NCBI RefSeq assembly: GCF_910592395.1
Contig: NC_088308.1
Span: 18,677,501 to 18,741,500 of the forward strand
Source of the DNA: Lineus longissimus
Taxonomy: Eukaryota > Nemertea > Pilidiophora > Heteronemertea > Lineidae
Direction of reading: 5' to 3'
Length of the DNA: 64,000 bases
The translations under genes were made by a program, and so were the position numbers. Positions 36,701-51,700 of the stretch are shown one piece after another. Position 1 is the stretch's first letter; every line of letters starts with the position of its first letter. The notes below the pieces were generated by a model. The model did not search any database. It was not told the origin of the DNA and saw only the letters and a list, made by a program, of their open reading frames with translations.

Positions 36701-39700
36701 CTGTTGAAACCTAACTGTACCACAAAGTCAGAATTTAGAGAAGATTATGAGTGAAGAAATTATGTATACAACTAGAATGAGTTGAAAAGGAAATAAAATA
36801 AGATGACTTCCTTTTGAGAAACCTTGTGGAAGTGATATGATTATATTGAAGAAAAAAATATAGTTGTTCGCGCAATTAACATTGTATTCTAAAAACAAAC
36901 TTCTATTTCAGAACGCCATTAGGCAGAGGGCGGGCCTGGCTAAGGCTTGCGTTGATGCAGAAAAAGTTAGCTGATTACTTCAGATTACTGATTGATAGAA
37001 AAGAGGAAACGTTAGCGTGAGTATAATAAAACACAGAAGAAACTAAAAATTACATTGATATCATTATGAGGTGTAGGGGTCTTGCTCAAGGAGACAAAGA
37101 TTAAACAGGTATGGTACTTCTAATTGGATTCCTCTATTCATAACCTCTTGCTCAAGACAACAGCCTAGCAAAGCGGACATTGACGAATCCATGATTGGAT
37201 AGAACCTAGTTACTACATCTTCCTTCGTGGTTAGATAAGATTTAAAAACGCTTCTTCTTGTTTAAGGGATTGCTATGAACCTGGTGCTATAATGTTAGAG
37301 GAGGAGGGGATGGTGATCTCCGGCCTTCTCGTCGGACTCAATGTGATAGACTGCAACATGTGTATAAAAGAGGAGGATTTAGATCAACCTGTAAGTTGAC
37401 GATGTTGATCAACCTGTATGAGGTTGATGATAGGTGAACCTATATGTTGAGGATTTTGATCAACATGTTAGTTGATAATTTAGATCAACCTATAAGTTGA
37501 TAATTTAGATCAACCTGGAAGTTGATGAGTTACAGCAACCTGTAACTTGATAATTTAGATCAACCTGTAAGTAAATGATCTAGATCAATCTGTAAGTTGA
37601 TGATTTACATCGACTTGTAAGTTGATGACTAAGATCATGATTTGATCCACATTAGTGTTGATGACTTTGATGTACCCTTACATCTTGTTAAGTTGTGTCA
37701 TAAAATAACGCTGCCTAAAAGGCTCTGAAAATGTAAGTAAGAAGGATTTGCCAATCGTTTTTCAGATGGGTGTAATTGACTTTAGTTTATATCTTCGGGA
37801 TCAACGCAATCAGTTCTCTGACCAACTCTCCCCTCAGTCACCAGACATGGAAAGGTAAGGCATCAACGCTGTGAGTGCTTGTATACAGCAGTGGAAACCC
37901 CAACTGAAAACATCTACTAAATGTAAAAGCTACAAATGGCTTGATTGACACTAAGCCCTCATCTTAAAATCAATATTGTATAAATAATCCACATTCGAGT
38001 ACATGCACGTGTAGATATAAAGAAACCACTGCCTTCTTAGCGCCATTTTGAACTGGCTGCTACAGAGCTATGGGTCACCAATCTGACAGGACTATGGTTC
38101 CGGCACTGTTACTTTCTGTACATGAAGTTATATATTCTGGTGGTCGGAATTGTGTTTTGTCATTCATAGACTCGAACGTTTCATTTTTAATTCCAGTGCT
38201 GAAGGGCATGCAAATGCAAAAATGGCTGCTATTTTAGACCAGAAAAACTATTTAGAAGAGTTGAACCGACATTTGAAGTGAGTACTACATGTAGGTGGAA
38301 TGCATTAAAGATGTCTTATAGAAAGAGGATATCTCTCAAATAATGGGCAGGCACAGTGAAGGCCATGAAGCTAATTTTGTGAGAATATTAAAACATTACT
38401 GTCGGTATACCAAACAGGTATCTTGTTGACAAAAGGAAGAGCTTTATGACCTGTTTTTTGGTGCAAGTAGGTGGAGGTGCAGACAAATCATCATCTCTCT
38501 GGCTTGAGTCAATTACAAGGGACCCTGGCTACTTCTTATTGTAGGAAATAGTCCGATGGTCTAGTCTTTAATCTTCAAGTTAACCTATCCAAACTTCTGT
38601 TTTCAGTGCAACAGTGACCAACCTGCAACAGAAGCTTGAAACCTTCCAGACAACCAATGCCCTGATGAAAGAAGACCTCGCCATTTCAAAAAACACCATA
38701 TTAACGCTGCAAGAGGACAACACGCAACTTCAAGTAGAGAAAGAAAGTCTGCTTGATGCCCATCAGCGACAAATAGAGGTAAGATTACTTGAGATGTATT
38801 ATGCTTGTCCAGGGGTGTGTACACATGAAGTGTCAATTGTTAGTGCAAGCACAAGTATACATCATGCATGGTAGAGGTGAAGGTGATGCACTAACTGTTT
38901 TTGTGTGCGAGGTATAGCCAAAGCCTTTCTGTGTAGAATTGATTTTGAGATTCTGAATAAGCAATAAGTTTGAGGAATTGAGGAAAACACTTCCATCACT
39001 TGGCGTGAATCCCAAAAGAATGGAGCCTCAGATGCTGTTTGTCCACTGCTGCAGTCACTTCATCGTTGAACGTGATTAGCTTCCAAAGGATGGGAGATTG
39101 AGTAATCTAGCTAAGCAAATAATTTTCAACAATTGAACGGAAAGGATCCTGTTTTGTCCTTAACTGGGGTCTTTTTCTCATGGTAAATTCTCGGTGGAGT
39201 TCTTTTTTCTCATCTATTTGCAAAGTGGAGATAAAGTAACACTCCCATTTTCATTATCATACGATCATGCATTCTGAACTTGAACATTACTCTCTTGCTT
39301 TCTTTCTAGTATAATAAAATGGATAAGAAGGCAAGCTATGATGGGTTTTTCTTGTTGTACTTCTGATATAAGTCTTTACCTACAGTACCCGACATCTGTC
39401 ATGCTTGTGGTCATATCTTCATGCAGCATTCTCTAAAGTGTCACACAAACGACTGATTAAAATCGCTGCAACCTGTTGTTATAGTCATTGCTGTGCGCAA
39501 CAAAAAGATCCCTCATCTGCAGGTAAAACCGGTGATCCTTTAAATGGCTGCAATCATTGACTCTTGTCGTGTGCAACTGCGATGATCACTATAAATGAGC
39601 GATTTTTTCCTTAATCATGTTAATTCTAAATGTTGTATCATGGACTCAGTCTGAATTTGTTGTTTTCTGATAGATGTCTCTGTGTGTTATTATCAGCCTT

Positions 39701-42700
39701 TAAGCATTAGTTCAGTAGCTCAGGCACCAGATGGAGCTACGGACCATTTCAGATCTATTTATATTATGTATGCATGTAGCCGATTCTATTGTGTTCAAAC
39801 TTTGTCAGCTGTTTAAGTTTCATTTTAAGAATGCATTGCATCCATGTAAAGAAAGGGCCCTTGATTGTCAATGACAGCAAAGAGTCTGTATACACCTTTC
39901 CAGAAGTGAGGCGCTGAGTGTCCGAAATAGTGATGTCATAAGGGGAAACTATATTATGTGACAAAGTCTGGTCTTGGGGAAACAGATGCAACCGAAAAGC
40001 ACCCAAATAGCTGAAGTTACGTGTGTTAATCAGTGGTGATCCACTGAAATTCTTTCAAGGCTTTTGTGATGACAATTTCTGAAAGTTTTCTGCTTCTGTT
40101 TCTAGCTGACAAAAGAAGATATAGAAATCGAGAGGGGGACTTACCAGTCTGCCAGAACTGGCCTAGATTCCATGTTTGCTGATGCACAGAAAAAATTGAA
40201 TGATGAAACACAAATAAGACTGGTAGGTTGTTCTTATAGATGGCGAAATGGCAGACAGCATCAGAAAACTCTACAGAGTCACGTCGATTGTGACTTCCAC
40301 CAGAATTCTAGCATACGTTACAAGCGGTGCTCTCTGTTTCATTTCCTGATGCTGTCTGCCAATACGTCATGCTATCATCCATATCCGGGTGTGATCTGGA
40401 AGCCGGTGCTCTGACCTCTATCCCACTGATCTCCCTCTATAATGTACATGAGTAATGCATTAGAGCATACATTTCATCAAAGAGGAACCTCCAATCACGA
40501 TTTGGGAAGTTGACCAGAGATTTTGGCTCACGATTATTGTTCTTAAAAAATTCCAAGGACTCCATCCTTAAATATGTCATTTAATCTTTTCAGGATGTCG
40601 AAAAAGAACTTCAACTTCAAATTAGTATGAAACAAGAAATAGAGATGGCACTGCGATTGCTGGAAAAAGATATTCACGAAAAGCAAGACACGGTTGTTTC
40701 ATTACGAAAACAACTTGAAGAAATTAAAGAGATAAATTTAGAGATGTACAACAAGTTACAGGTAAGGATGAAGTCTTATCAGGATAAAAAACTGCAATGA
40801 GCGAATTCATTTTAAAGTGATCATGTGCAGCCACAGAAGATAAATGAAGGCTATTTCGGTCTTTTTCTTATCGCTAATAGCATCAAGAAGGATTGATATG
40901 TGAAATATACTTTCAAAGAATTGATACTGTTTTATTTTGAAAACACACATAACGTAAATGAATCTAACATGCTTGACATTTTCTCAATTTAAAAAGGTTG
41001 TTAAAAGGACTTTTTTACCAAAATGTTATCATGTCTCACAAATACTTAGGAAGCCCACATGTACAATACTATTTTAGTAGAGAAATAATAACCTGGAATC
41101 AGTTTTTGAAATGAGAGGTGGACTGAGGGCGCACGCCACCAACATTCGCTTCTATATCACGGTTTTCCTTTCATGACATATTAATGCGATTGTTTTGTGT
41201 GCGCTCTTGGGGCTCTGAGTTTTTCATAAGTTTATTCTTTGTGATAAAAATGAAATGTCACCTTGAATTTGCGAACTTACCCTTTTTACCCTCTCCCTAT
41301 TTCATATATTTCACGTGTGGGTTGAATTAAATCCTGAGGCGAAATTAAGTATGCTTATTGTGAATTTTGTTGAAACGTTACCAAAATAAGAGTGCTTTGT
41401 TTTGGACTTATATCTGTTGTCTTTTGTATCTATAAATTCTGTGTTTTTCAAAAATCCTTTCTGGCATTGCCTTTCCTCCTGATCAATATCTAAAGAAGCA
41501 ATTGTGATCTGAAAAGAAACCCTTTCAGAATTGTTGAACATTTTGAATGCTACATTTAGAAAATAAAAATGAAGGGAACAGTATGTTTATCAAACATTAA
41601 ATCATATTTGTGAGTTAATTTTGTATCGAAAGGTATTGTTCTTAATGTAGCTTAGGGTGTATGTGCATAGTTGATTGGACAAAATCTCTGCCAGAAGCAG
41701 GATGAAGTAAGGCACACCAAAGAAAGATATGAATTGGGTTTTGGTCTCGATTTCTGTTATTTAAGTGAGTTATAAACTCTCTGATCGCACTCCATCTTGC
41801 AACAGGCGAGCTGCAGCAAAACAAAAAGATTCAACTTGTGATGTGTAACTGTCATTTGTCACCTGAATACCAGACATTGCAGTGGCCACGCTGATGTTTG
41901 CCCACCTGACAATACTTTCAGCAACTGATTGATCCATCCTTGCTTCTAGTTAAGAGTGGAGGCATGATTTTTAAGGCAGGCGGCTTGTTGACTTTCTGAT
42001 ATTAAAGTGTTGCTTTTGGCATTTTTGGTCATAATGTTAAAAAAACTCAATTTGAGGGACCTTCCAGGATGAGAACTTTACTGAAATGTTTCTGGATGTT
42101 GGAATTAATGACAAGCTGTGTTCATACACTCATTTATGACCTCAGGCTGTCGTAAACCTGTGAGATAGATTTACAAAGTCACTCGATGAAAAAACCTTTG
42201 ATTTGTCGGAGTGACATGACATCGCTGAGGTGCGATAACGTCACCATCAGTAGGTGATGCATGGGAAGCTGGTGGGAAACTCTGAGCAGTTTCATTTGGG
42301 GCTTTAGACTGTGCTGGTCCAATTTGGTCAGCAACACTGACTTCTAGAGATCCGAACACTCGACTTTGACTGCACACCTCTGTTTCTTTGACCTTGGGAA
42401 GTGCACTTGACTCTCACTATTTCCTATGTTTTTCACTGCGCTCACAAACATCGCTTAGTGTTCCTTCTACATGACTTATGCTACCTTATCATAAAATATT
42501 GGTTTTGGTTCAATGAAAAACAACACAATAACTTATCATTGAGTGAATTTATTCATATGAAAATCATGTACATGTATATATGTCTTTCAAAATCATAAAG
42601 CAACATATGGTATATGTGTCGTCAGTGGCGGCGGAAAATAGCAGCCTGTTGTCGTATTAAAGATACAGTATAAGCATACATAGTTTTCTTTGATGTTCAT

Positions 42701-45700
42701 GAATAATTACATATTAGTCCTTTAGGGGCATTGGCAGTCGTAGAGGGTACACACGATCACATGTTTTTCATCATAATTCATGCCCTTTATGATAAGCAAA
42801 CACCCTCCTGCAAGATGACCTGTGGTACCATACTTGAAAAAAGCAATGCAACACAAGTTGGCTTTTATAAGCAAAGAAACCCAATCCTTATACAGGCAAA
42901 AAAGCATTCTGAGGCAACCTTTGCAAAGACGGTACAGTTCAGTAAAATAAATATTTGATACCAGTTGATTTGGATTCGCACTATGTGTGGAGCCGTTGTC
43001 ATGCCATCAGCTTGAATCACTTACCAAAAAAGTGTGATTTGATTCATAAATTTTCAATCACATTTTTAACTTCTTTATATCGTGTTATCAAGATTGATGC
43101 GTCCTAAATACCATGCGGTTATTTTGTTGCCAAAGCTCTTTCGTTTCAAAGGAGACTCTCTTTTCAATTCTATAAGGTAGATTATTTTCAGACAGCGGCA
43201 TCACCTGTGCGAGATTTAGATAACTGTCCATTTCATGAGAAAATGACACTGCCCTTAAAAAGCCTAAAAAAGTTTTTTGGTATATTGCTTAATAAACATG
43301 TTAAATCGCTCGTTCTCCATTCTAACGTTTGAAGCATTTGTTTCAAGTCAGTCTTTGAAATGTTCGATGTTTCTGACATCCGGTCAGCCATGTTATCAAA
43401 ATCAGCAAATGTTGACCCCCAAGTTTAGCCACTCAATCGCAAGAGACTCTATCCAAAGAGATCAAATTGAGTCTTAAATTGCATTCGACGAACAAGGTCA
43501 GTCAATTTGAACAACCCCCAAGAGTCTTTTATAAGCAAGGACTAATTCTAATACTGTCAGCTTTAATTTTCGGAAATAATCAACAGTTTACTTCAGCTGT
43601 GTCCTTAAAACCATTCAGACACTCAATATCATTGAAGATGGGTGCAAAAATAGAGGGTTTGACGCTACTTGCTGCATAACTAAACGCTCCTAATTTCTTC
43701 AATTTAAACTGAGTGTCACCGAAAAGACGACAGCATGTGATCCTTGGAACAATCACCTTCGTATTGTAAAATTTTCAAATCTTTATCTCCATATCAACAG
43801 ACGTCACATGATTTCATCTCCATGCTTGACTACATCAATTCTCCGATGAAATTTGCAGAGTAGACGAAAATTAAGGCGGAGAGCCAGTTTTCTTCCTTGA
43901 AAAATAGCTTTTGAAATGAGTTTTATGACATTGCAGCTGCACAGCACTTCAGAAATAAATGGTATCAATTGCTAATGTCCTTGATATCGTATCAAGTCAC
44001 ATATCCGCGGTTTGGGGCGTTGTTGTAATTGATCAAGGATCACCTGCAGACCCGGGCAGAAATCACTGATGGGAAGTTCACCTGCAGACCAGAATGCGAC
44101 AGATATCTGGCTTGGGGGCGACCGGTTGAGCTCGCTCGTAGACTTTGTGGTATTAGTCTTTCTTGATGTCTGTCCCAGCCACCTGGAAAAACAATGGAAT
44201 GGTTTGCTTGAGTTGATTGTTGCTGTTGGGGAATGATAACTTGTTAGTATTAAGACCCCGCCCTGGGCAGCGGATACTGAAATATTTAGCTTGGTTGTGG
44301 TTGAGGATTCAAATTTGTTGCATTGCTGAAGCAGTTTTCTGGAGATGCTGTAATTGTAAAGAGATGTTCTCAAATGGTTGGTTTTAGATTAAGTTGGATG
44401 ATGACGGAATTGGTGGGTTGGCCCCGCGTCCTGGTTGATCTGATGCTGATCTGATGTTCAATTGTTAAGGCCCGCTTCCACTGCATCGGCTTACTGTCAC
44501 TGTTTTGCTGCTTTGACAGGCTTTTTGGTCAGTTACAGTTGCTGAGCCAATACCCAACAATCTCGCAAACTTACATCAAATTCAATCCAATGCCTGTGAA
44601 AGTGACAAGGTTTCCAAAGTTTTTGGTAATTTCCTTTAGGCATTGCGCTATCTTAACAAACCCAACTTATTTTTTTACACTTATGGGACAATATTAATGT
44701 TTTAAGTGCATGTGGGAGGGCAAGTTTAATTCATTATGAAAACAGTCACATAATGACAATATCGTTTCACAGCTGTGTCACTGGTCTCAAGAGTTATTTT
44801 GAAACTTTCTTCGGCATTATTTCATTAAACGTACTAAAACTTTTCTTGTGATTTGATTTGATTATCAAAATCAAGTCTACTTTTGGGGTACTTTTTCATC
44901 GATTGTCCAACACTTTGCAAGTCTGATACTGTAATAGGGCCAAATACCTAAAGTAGGCAAACTTTTGACTTTGATGATATTTGCTATAGAACAGCCATGT
45001 TTTTCATAATCATTAGATAAATTATGTCATACCATAAATATTTTGCCCAATTTCTTTGGTCCTGTCTACAAGAAGTGATTGTAGGGCTCCTTGAGTGGGC
45101 ATCGGATTTGCAATACGACCATATCTGATGAATCGAAACATGATGGGAAGGTCTCCAGTTGAGACACCGGACATCTTGACTCGAATCTTGGACAGCTTAG
45201 ATCCAGGAATCCTACCAAATGTTTTCAGTTTTGGTGAATAATTCAGAGGGTTTGGGGCCAGAAGGTCGCCTCGCTAATGATTTTCACATACATATCAAGT
45301 AAAGGGGATAACTTGGAGTGTCAATAAGGTACCACTTCTCAGTACCAACTCCTTATATATCACCTTATAATACCAGCAGTCCATATGACATTAACCTAGT
45401 GATGAATAATCAATGCTTCCATTTGGCACCATTTAGTTCAATATATAATGGGATTTTTTGCCCCTCAGCCCTCCCCCACAAAAAAAATCTGCAAAATCAA
45501 AAATCAGAAGAGTGGGCAAGAAAGAGTGCACACCAATACCTAGTGTGAAAGGCTGCTGAAAATGCCTTTGAGGAACGGTATAATATGTCTTGTATATAAA
45601 ATCACAATTTAAACCAACTAGCTTAGTACAATCATTCTAATTTGCCGTTTCCGTCAGCCAACGCTTTGAAGTAATTAGGCTTAAGTATATTTGCTTTTAT

Positions 45701-48700
45701 CAACCCCAGGCGTTAGGATTTATATCAAATATCAAATGCATATCTCAATCGAAAAATCATCAAAATGCACGGGAGCTCGAAAATAATGTTGCATTTCGTA
45801 ACTTTCTGGTTTGAACCCTGGTGAGATTGTCTTTACTATCAGACGCTATCTGAAGACATAGTTTTAACATGATTAAAGTTAATTCTTTTCTTAATGAATG
45901 TTCCATCACTTGTGTGTAAAATTCATTTTCTCTAAAATAAATGGTGACTAATTCTTGCAATGACTATACAATACTGGTCACAATTGAAGAGGTTTAGTAC
46001 TTACGTTGAAAAGTGCTGACATGATTGCGACATCACTTCGGCAGAAGCTTCGACTTCGCTGAACCTCATCCTGAAATGATTAGGAATGAAAAGTGTAGGA
46101 GAAACATTAGCGACCAGTGGCTATGCTCTCAGCTATATGGACAAAAAGATTCGCCTTTGACAATCAATATCAAATAACATGGTCGGCCTTCTCAGGACAG
46201 GCCCATCATGATGTGTCTGTTCAGTAATGAGATTGGACATTCAACTACCATATCAACCTCTGCATTCTTTGAACTCTAACTCTGTCAAACTCGGCTTTGT
46301 GGGCTGTCCTTTCGATCAATTGATTTTTGAGCCAATGTTATTTCAGATTCCAAGTCAACAAGAGAAAACCCTTGAAAAAATTAGCCTGCAGACATATTGA
46401 TATACACTTTAAGGATAGTCATGCTCAGGCGTGTCTTGCTACTGATGTATGGATCTTTTGAGAAGCCGATTTTTTGGGGAGGGTAATATTTTGAGAAGCT
46501 TATTCTGGTTACTATGGGAATTCAGCTGTTTCATTTTTTCATGCTCTATTTGTCCAAAAGTATTTTTGGATTGATTGCCGCTAACTTGCTCTCACTGGTT
46601 GATTGCTGTCTTGCCCTTGGTCACAATTTATGTGCTTGTGTCAGGTATGAACCTACCGACCACACCCAACACATTAAGACATAATGACCCATAGACAGAA
46701 ATATCAATTTGATATTATTGAGTGAGACAATCGCTAGCAAAGAGAGGTCTCCTATCTCATGACCCCTTTATGAAATAAATTGTATAGTAATTCACAAGGT
46801 AATAAAAGTTCTGTTTCCCCACCCAAGGGAGGAACTCCTTAATAGACCATTTGATCAGTTCTAGCAGTCGTGTTCATCTCTGTGGGCAAAATATCACACT
46901 CCTTAATCAGAAATTGACAAAGTTGATGTTTAATTATGCTTCACTTTGGCAGGAATTTGTATTATATTAGTTTGAATTCCAAAATATCAAATTTATATTT
47001 GAATACTATATGACTAGGTATCAAGAATGGGAATCGAAGTTTTTAGCCAGACGAGGGTCAAAACATGGATCAGAAAGATCAGTGGTAAGCGTTGACCAAC
47101 TGAAGACTTTGAAAGGCTTTTATTGAGAACTAAAGAGAGTAGCCAGGTAGGCCATGATAACTTGCACCAAGTCGGCCGTTTAGCTGCCTCTGCTATCTCA
47201 GTGCACAATGGCACTCTTAAGTCAAATTACACTCGGGTCTCAAACTGCAGTCTATCACATGGAGGTCACTACTTCATCCCGTAGCTCCTTCCCCACTGGT
47301 ATCCATCAATGGTACTCCAGGACAGGACAGGCACCGACAATTACTGGCTACAAGGACTCCCTGTGTGCAATCACCCTGTCACCTAGAGATCAGGCTCTAA
47401 CTAGATGACAGTTCCCGTCAATTTCCAATTTAGAAATTTTTCAAAATTCGTCACCCATGGGTTTTTCAAAGTTGATGATGAATTAAACTTTTGCATCCAA
47501 CCATTCAGAACTTGTGGAATTGTTCACAATTTTGTATTCAAATTTTATATGTTGCAAATCTAATTATAAAACTGAGCTAGGAAGGCAATTTGGAACTGGT
47601 CTGGGGATAATTTATCCATCTCAAAGGAGCCAACATTGTCAGAATTTGATTGTGACTGACAAACTCTCCAAAGCTGTACGTGATGGAATCATATTTTTGT
47701 ATTGTTTATGACACCTGAACTTGGACCTAGTAGGTATAAAAACCTGTCATGGTATAGGACCGCCATCCATCCAGGGTCTGGGGTCTGTCTTGGGTCCTCA
47801 GAAGTGCTCAGATTTATGCATGAGAACTTTTTACTGGGTCCTTCAAAAACCTGTATGTTTTTCAGCGTTTTGTGTAAGGTTCCCTTTAAATTTTAACTAC
47901 CGGTACATGTAAATCTCAATATATTGTGGTTGGATGTAAGGGATGAGCTTTTCAGGTACTCTTCCTGCATATGCCTTCAAGGAGTGGTAATATAGCTTAG
48001 ATATTAACGATTTTGTGGGAAAAAACTCATGATAAGACATATCCTACCTGAATTATTTTCATCACAGCACCAGCGCCTTCTGGTGTCAAGGCGCATTTTC
48101 CACTATTCTCAACATTTCCAAGCGATGCCCATTGTCGCACTTTACCCATGATTTCGTTGTTGTTCATTTGCGATCGCTTGCCATTTGGTCGCCAGCTCTG
48201 ACTGAAATGGAATCCCTGACTGTGGACTGTCTGCGTTAGGGTGAAGGTGACCATCAGTAACACCAGGCTTTTTGTCACAATAGCTTCCTGCAAGAATAAG
48301 GAATCAGGCTGTCTTGTAAAAAAATTACATATATGCATGTTATTTCTCCTCTGTAACTGGTTATATCATTGTTAACGGCTCGGACTGAAATTTAATCCCT
48401 TACATTGGACTATCTGCTTGAGTATAAGAGTGACCATCAGTAACACCAGGCATGTTACAATGAAAATAAAGTGGGCAAAGTAGAATATAGACAAGCAAGT
48501 TGTTAATATTGTGATACTGTAATGAATATCGGGCAATTAAAGGGAGAAAATAGGCAAGCAAGTTGATGCCAATTATTTCCCAGTTACTCAAAAATGGTTT
48601 GTCTAGGAGGACTATGAATACATGTAGGTCTGTTATGGATATCTAGAACAATGTAGAATTATAAAGTATAACCTGTTTTAGGTGTGCCTAAAGAACATTT

Positions 48701-51700
48701 CTTTTTGAGAAGAACACATTTCGTCAAAATTTAATCAACTCCCGTTCATGCTTTGTTAGAATTTTGTCAAATTCCTATTTGCGTCCCATTTTATTTTTTT
48801 CTCCCAATATTTTAGCATAACCTTTGGAAGTTCATTATCTCTTGCAAAAAATTAAAAGTGTTAATTGATCAAAAAAATTACTCCGCATTGAATATTCGGT
48901 AACACTGATAGGCTTAGAGTTCCAGTCTTATTTGAACAGTATGCTTCAGGTCAAGGTATATTAAATGTTTACCTTGGGGCTAAGATTAAATATTAATCTC
49001 CAATGTTTTGGAAACTCTTTAATGGCATTGTAAAATTACCAAAAAGAGCTTATATATTTTTCATAGGTTCGTTTTGATGTTTCCATTTTAAACTTTGTAC
49101 CAGGGAATTAACGATTGTTTTCTAACTAAGGTGCATCATAAATTTTGTCTATTGAATATGAAGTTCTAATTGAAACTTTGGTATGAAAAATATTGCCCAA
49201 TTAAGTAAGATAGATTACATATATATATATATGTGTTTATCGTATCAAAAAGTTTAGAAATATGCAGCCTCCTACTCAAATTAGGAATGAGAAAATATTC
49301 CTTGCAAATCTCTCTTCTGCGAAGGCGAGGTGTGGTCAACTGATCACACAGATAATGACCAGGTTAGCTGTTATGAGACTGAGAAGAAATACATCTGTCA
49401 TTCACTTGGGAGCGGATTGTCGTGATACGAATGAACTAACATGACCAACAGAGTCCCTGAGCGCAATGGCCTACTTGTTAACATGTTTCAGCATCTGTCT
49501 CTATCCTATAGGGTCTTGCCTTCTAACCCTGGCGTGGTCATTGCTTCATTTTCCCAATGATCGAGCTCAAAAATGAGTCAATGGGGTATTGTATCTGCTC
49601 CTGCTCCTTGATACCAAAGGTCATCTTGACCATCAGGTGAGCGGTTGTTCAATTGCATGGTTCTCACACTGTTAAATAGTGTAAGAGGGTGCCACATGTC
49701 CCCAAACGGACCCGCATGAAGCATTTCCTGCCACCTCAAAATGGTCAATTCTGCTTCAAAATCGTTCCAATGACTGCCCTTAACCCAAAAATATGTCATT
49801 TTTTGGTGGAGATGCATGTAGCAATATCGGATACATTTCAGATTCTGTTGGCTGAAATTCTGAATAATTTCAACAACAGCTCCCCGAATTAGGCTAATAG
49901 ATGAGAAAAAACCCATGTCTCCAATATAGGCTAAAAGATAACAAGGTGAATGGGTGTACGAATACAAAAGACCTGGGTTTTTGACACCACCTTGTTGTCT
50001 CTGACTTTGTTGCCCCTCATATGTGGAGAGTAAATTACAAAGAGATACCTCTGGAAGTTCAGAATGACCAAAGGCATAAAACCTGAAGAGGCAATTAATA
50101 TTGTGAGAGCATTGGACCAGACACAGGTCGGTAAGAAGGAACAATCTAATAAAAAAAAGCTGCCATTACAGTTGCGTTTTAATCAAATAAAATTTTATCA
50201 ATTTTATCAAATTTGTTTCATCCAGATAAGGATTTGTGGTGGCCTGTGCCATCTGTCTAGGGAAATTATCTCAGTTAGATATGTGGTTTCGCCTTGACTG
50301 ATGACATGGGGTTCCCTAGATAAATACTAAATGCTGTATGGCCGTTCCATTACGATTGTAACGATGATCATGATGAGGAATCAGGGGTGATCGAGTGGAG
50401 AAAATGAACCAATTCTAAACTTCACCCTGTGGTCTGCTCATGTTATTTCCCATGACATGTTGCATCAGTATGGTTGTCGTAATTATTTGATAAGGGAATA
50501 TTCAGGCAGGCGTTAGGGGGTCAAGCACAGAACTTTTCAAAAGATTTCTTTAAAGTTTCTAAAAGACTTTTCTGTGAGAGCTTCGAAATCTGTATGACTA
50601 TCTCATTTTTGAACCAATGAGGAAATTGGCTTCAGGCAAGAAGACTTGTTCTATTTGTAGGATAACATCTTTAAAAACTTTCTGCAAATCTTTCCAAAAG
50701 GTTTCTGTAAAGTGACATCAGAAAGATTCTTCAGAATCCACTTTTGATAGATGTTCATCTTGTTCGTGTGTCAATCAATCACAAAGTTGCTATAAGTTTT
50801 CTTGTCATTACAAATGACAATAGCTCTGAAAGGTTCAAAATACGACAGAAAAAATGGACTCACCATGTTTATTTTGCGTTCGGCGCTCACTATCCTAGAA
50901 TTAGATGTAATCAGAATTTGATGATTCCCTTTGTAAGAACGTTATCCTTTGCTGTCAGCCCAGACCAAGTGAAAGTATTTCCGTGTGACCTTCAAGATAT
51001 AGGAGACTAATTCTTCCCTGTCTAATTAACATAACTTGCATATTCAATTAGCGCTAACTTGTTATGTGCTCGCGGTAAGGCCCCGCCTACTCCTTGTGTA
51101 TGTAATTCCAATACAGAGATCTTGGCATCACTTCAGTTACCACATTTTGCTGTTCCGATGATTGATCAACCCCCCTTCCGTGGCAGAGCTTGGTTTCCTC
51201 ATCAAGTTATCTATGAATTGAGCATTCATTAAAGTTTTGTCAATGGTGAATCTGATATTAGTAAAATGTTGGATCTGATGGGGGGGGGGGGGGGCGGCAT
51301 AGTTCTTCACTCTCTGCTGCCTTCATTTCATCTGACATTGTCATTCAAATCTACTTACATCGTTCAATTTGGATAGATAATCGGTTGGCTAGAGAAATCC
51401 GGTATTGCACATCCCCATTCGCCCAACACCTCCAGCCTACCTAGTCTACTTAGTTGTCCAATGGTCATGATTTGATGTTCCGGCTTAGCCTTTGGGTCAA
51501 TTTAGTAGTCATTGATAAAGCGGTCTTAGATTGGTGGAAATGGAGTAATTTCAAAATACTGCAGGTGTCATATATTTGCATTCCCACAGTCACAAATCAA
51601 ATCATCACCATGCTTGCTAACATCTTGCAGGATTTTCCATTTCTGTGATCTTTTGGAGAAATTTTCATAGAATGCGTTTAAGATTTAAGATATTAAACCT

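Noticed and set aside
43972-44373. 133-codon minus-strand open frame overlapping the last neuropeptide exon
   Set aside because: It runs in a different frame from the phase fixed by the upstream exons and shows no recognisable family.
49578-50144. 188-codon minus-strand open frame in RUFY intron 10
   Set aside because: No domain, signal or splice context was seen, and the composition looks like random translated intron. Kept as non-coding.
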